From assembly GCF_900078305.2 (NCBI RefSeq), contig NZ_LT546023.1, positions 1 through 58,695 of the forward strand: 58,695 nucleotides of DNA, read 5' to 3'. Below, piece after piece: positions 57,335 through 58,695 of the stretch. Source of the stretch: Corynebacterium bouchesdurhonense (GTDB lineage Bacteria; Actinomycetota; Actinomycetes; Mycobacteriales; Mycobacteriaceae). Every line of letters starts with the position of its first letter. The first letter of the stretch is position 1. The notes under the pieces are model-generated. The model was not told the DNA's origin. It was given only the letters and a program-made list of their open reading frames with translations, and searched no databases. The translations under genes and the position numbers were made by a program.

Positions 57335-58695
57335 GAGAGTGTCCGATTGTTTGTGTGCGGGGGCTTAGTTTACAAGTAGTCCGCGAATCGGTCGGGGTAT
57401 GCCACGGCTAGTTGGTTGATGGCTTGTTTCCACCCGGTGGCTTTCGCCCCTTCAATATAGCCGTTGGATTCGGTTACCCGTTTCGCTTTCTTCGCCCGCT
57501 GGGCGGCGCGCTTGTCTTCGATGTTGCAAATCATCAACCACAACGTCTTCAACGCCGCGGTATCGTTCGGGAACTGGCCCCGGTTCCGGGTGGCTTTGCG
57601 CAACTCAGCATTAAGCGACTCGATCGAGTTCGTGGTGTAGAGCACCCGGCGGGCCGCCGGAGGGAACTGCAGAAACGGCACGAACCGGTCCCACGCGTCG
57701 CGCCACACCTTCACCGATTGCGGGTAGCGGCGCCCAAGCTCAGATGCCTCGAACGCGTCTAGGGCGGCACGGGCGGTGTCCTCATTCGGTGCGGTGTAGA
57801 CCTTCCGCAGCGCTCGGGAGACGGGTTTGCGGTCCTGGTAGGACACCCACCTATTCGCCGCCCGGATCAGGTGCACGATGCAGGTTTGCACCATGGAATT
57901 CGGCCACGTCGCTTCGACCGCCTCGGGCAGGCCTTTGAGTCCGTCGCAGCAGACGATGAACACGTCTTGCACCCCACGGTTGGCAAGGTCAGCGCATACG
58001 GATGCCCAAAATGCGGCACCTTCGGTATCAGCGATCCACAACCCCAAGATGTGTTTGATGCCGTCCATGTCCACGCCAACGGCCATGTAGCAGGACTTGT
58101 TGCCCACGCGGTGGCCGTCGCGGATCTTGACTCTAAGTGCGTCGAGGAAGATCACCGGGTAGAACTCATCTAGCTGGCGGTTCTGCCACAGCATCACCTC
58201 ATCGAGCACCGCGTCGGTGATCGTGCTGATGGTATCCGGGCTCATGTCCACCCCAAGGGTGGTTGCAAGGTGGTGCTGGATGTCGCGCACGGTCATCCCA
58301 CCCGCGTACAGGGAGATGATCATGTCATCAAGCTCGGTGAGCCTGCGGACACCTTTGGGCACCATCTGCGGGCGAAACGTCCCCGCCCGATCCCTGGGCA
58401 CGGTCACTTCCAGCGGGCCATAGCCAGAATCCACGGTTTTGGTGTAGGACCCGTTGCGGTGGTTACCACCATCACCGGTATCTACCTGGGCTTTGGCTTT
58501 GCGGTCGGAGTGCTCGTAGCCCAAATGGGCGTCCATCTCCGCCTGCAGGCCAGCGTTGATCGATGCCTGCAAAATTGACCAGCACACGGGCCTGGCGTCG
58601 TCGGTGGAGGTGGAGAGCTCCCCGATGAGCTTTGCGAGCTCGGGGTTATCCATCAGCTTCTCGCTGATCGCGTTGACCCTCGACGGGTCATAGCC
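57335..58695 (-). mobile_element. IS256-family insertion sequence (right end beyond window)
   Basis: The left terminus is the abrupt change from HNH coding sequence to GAGAGTGTCCGATTGTTTGT at 57335, a likely terminal inverted repeat. A full transposase gene lies inside. The other terminus and target duplication are outside the window. Confidence 0.8.
57370..58653 (-). CDS. IS256-family (mutator-type) transposase
   Basis: A 427-residue DDE transposase, apparently intact. YPVIFLDALRVKIRDGHRVG has the first Asp, VFIVCCDGLKGLPEAVEATW the second and TTNSIESLNAELRKATRNRG the Glu of the catalytic triad. TGDGGNHRNGSYTKTV and VTVPRDRAGTFRPQMVPK are typical of the family N-terminal part. Start ATG 58653. 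It inserted into an HNH gene. Confidence 0.93.
   Translation of the reverse strand: MDNPELAKLIGELSTSTDDARPVCWSILQASINAGLQAEMDAHLGYEHSDRKAKAQVDTGDGGNHRNGSYTKTVDSGYGPLEVTVPRDRAGTFRPQMVPKGVRRLTELDDMIISLYAGGMTVRDIQHHLATTLGVDMSPDTISTITDAVLDEVMLWQNRQLDEFYPVIFLDALRVKIRDGHRVGNKSCYMAVGVDMDGIKHILGLWIADTEGAAFWASVCADLANRGVQDVFIVCCDGLKGLPEAVEATWPNSMVQTCIVHLIRAANRWVSYQDRKPVSRALRKVYTAPNEDTARAALDAFEASELGRRYPQSVKVWRDAWDRFVPFLQFPPAARRVLYTTNSIESLNAELRKATRNRGQFPNDTAALKTLWLMICNIEDKRAAQRAKKAKRVTESNGYIEGAKATGWKQAINQLAVAYPDRFADYL

Overview
The window is high-GC actinobacterial DNA and most likely comes from a Corynebacterium. The clearest support is the right-hand block: Rv1157c-like secreted protein, typA, lpqW, mshB, membrane protein, fdxC, dapC. 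This is the mycobacterial/corynebacterial order and includes mycothiol synthesis. DtxR-type iron boxes, Ku/LigD end joining and DUF222 HNH nucleases fit the same group.

Layout. 1-3.7 kb: end of a sensor kinase, then a copper/silver resistance unit (CsoR-like operator, HMA chaperone, CPH-type P-ATPase, DUF305 lipoprotein), followed by a truncated GH15 gene and an IS-end-like scar. 4-9.8 kb: ArfB, a glycolipid-binding-like protein, a KstD-like flavoprotein, ChrA, a GNAT enzyme and an ADP-ribosylglycohydrolase. 9.9-18.3 kb: Dyp peroxidase, a two-component system, a membrane acyltransferase, an S1 protease, and a MoxR ATPase with a VWA protein that is split by an adapter artefact. 18.3-25.7 kb: phosphomutase-like and SCO1664-like genes, DUF488, two paralogous lipoproteins and a DtxR-regulated siderophore ABC importer. 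25.8-31.3 kb: Ku, HNH nuclease, LigD. 31.4-35.2 kb: spermidine-synthase-like protein, MFS exporter, DUF4185 protein. 35.3-45 kb: a complete selenocysteine locus, comprising formate dehydrogenase alpha with an in-frame UGA and SECIS-like hairpin, beta and NrfD-like subunits, selD, tRNA-Sec, selA and selB. 45-50 kb: small metabolic and hypothetical genes. 50-57 kb: the typA-dapC block and a GtrA protein. 57-58.7 kb: an IS256-family element inside a DUF222 HNH gene.

Three things stand out. First, a short dispersed motif with core GCTTRTCGACGCCCCC, usually preceded by GGRGC and a T-rich spacer, occurs in both orientations between about 7.1 and 56.3 kb, in intergenic DNA and inside genes. I count eight exact copies and many near copies. 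It is absent from the two ends that look acquired. I know of no described function for it. Second, the selenocysteine machinery and its substrate gene sit together. Third, the assembly is flawed in at least two places: sequence recognisable as Illumina Nextera adapter lies at 15380-15426 (splitting the VWA gene) and at 35180-35210 (upstream of the formate dehydrogenase). A perfect 63-bp inverted repeat around the siderophore promoter may be a switch or a third artefact.
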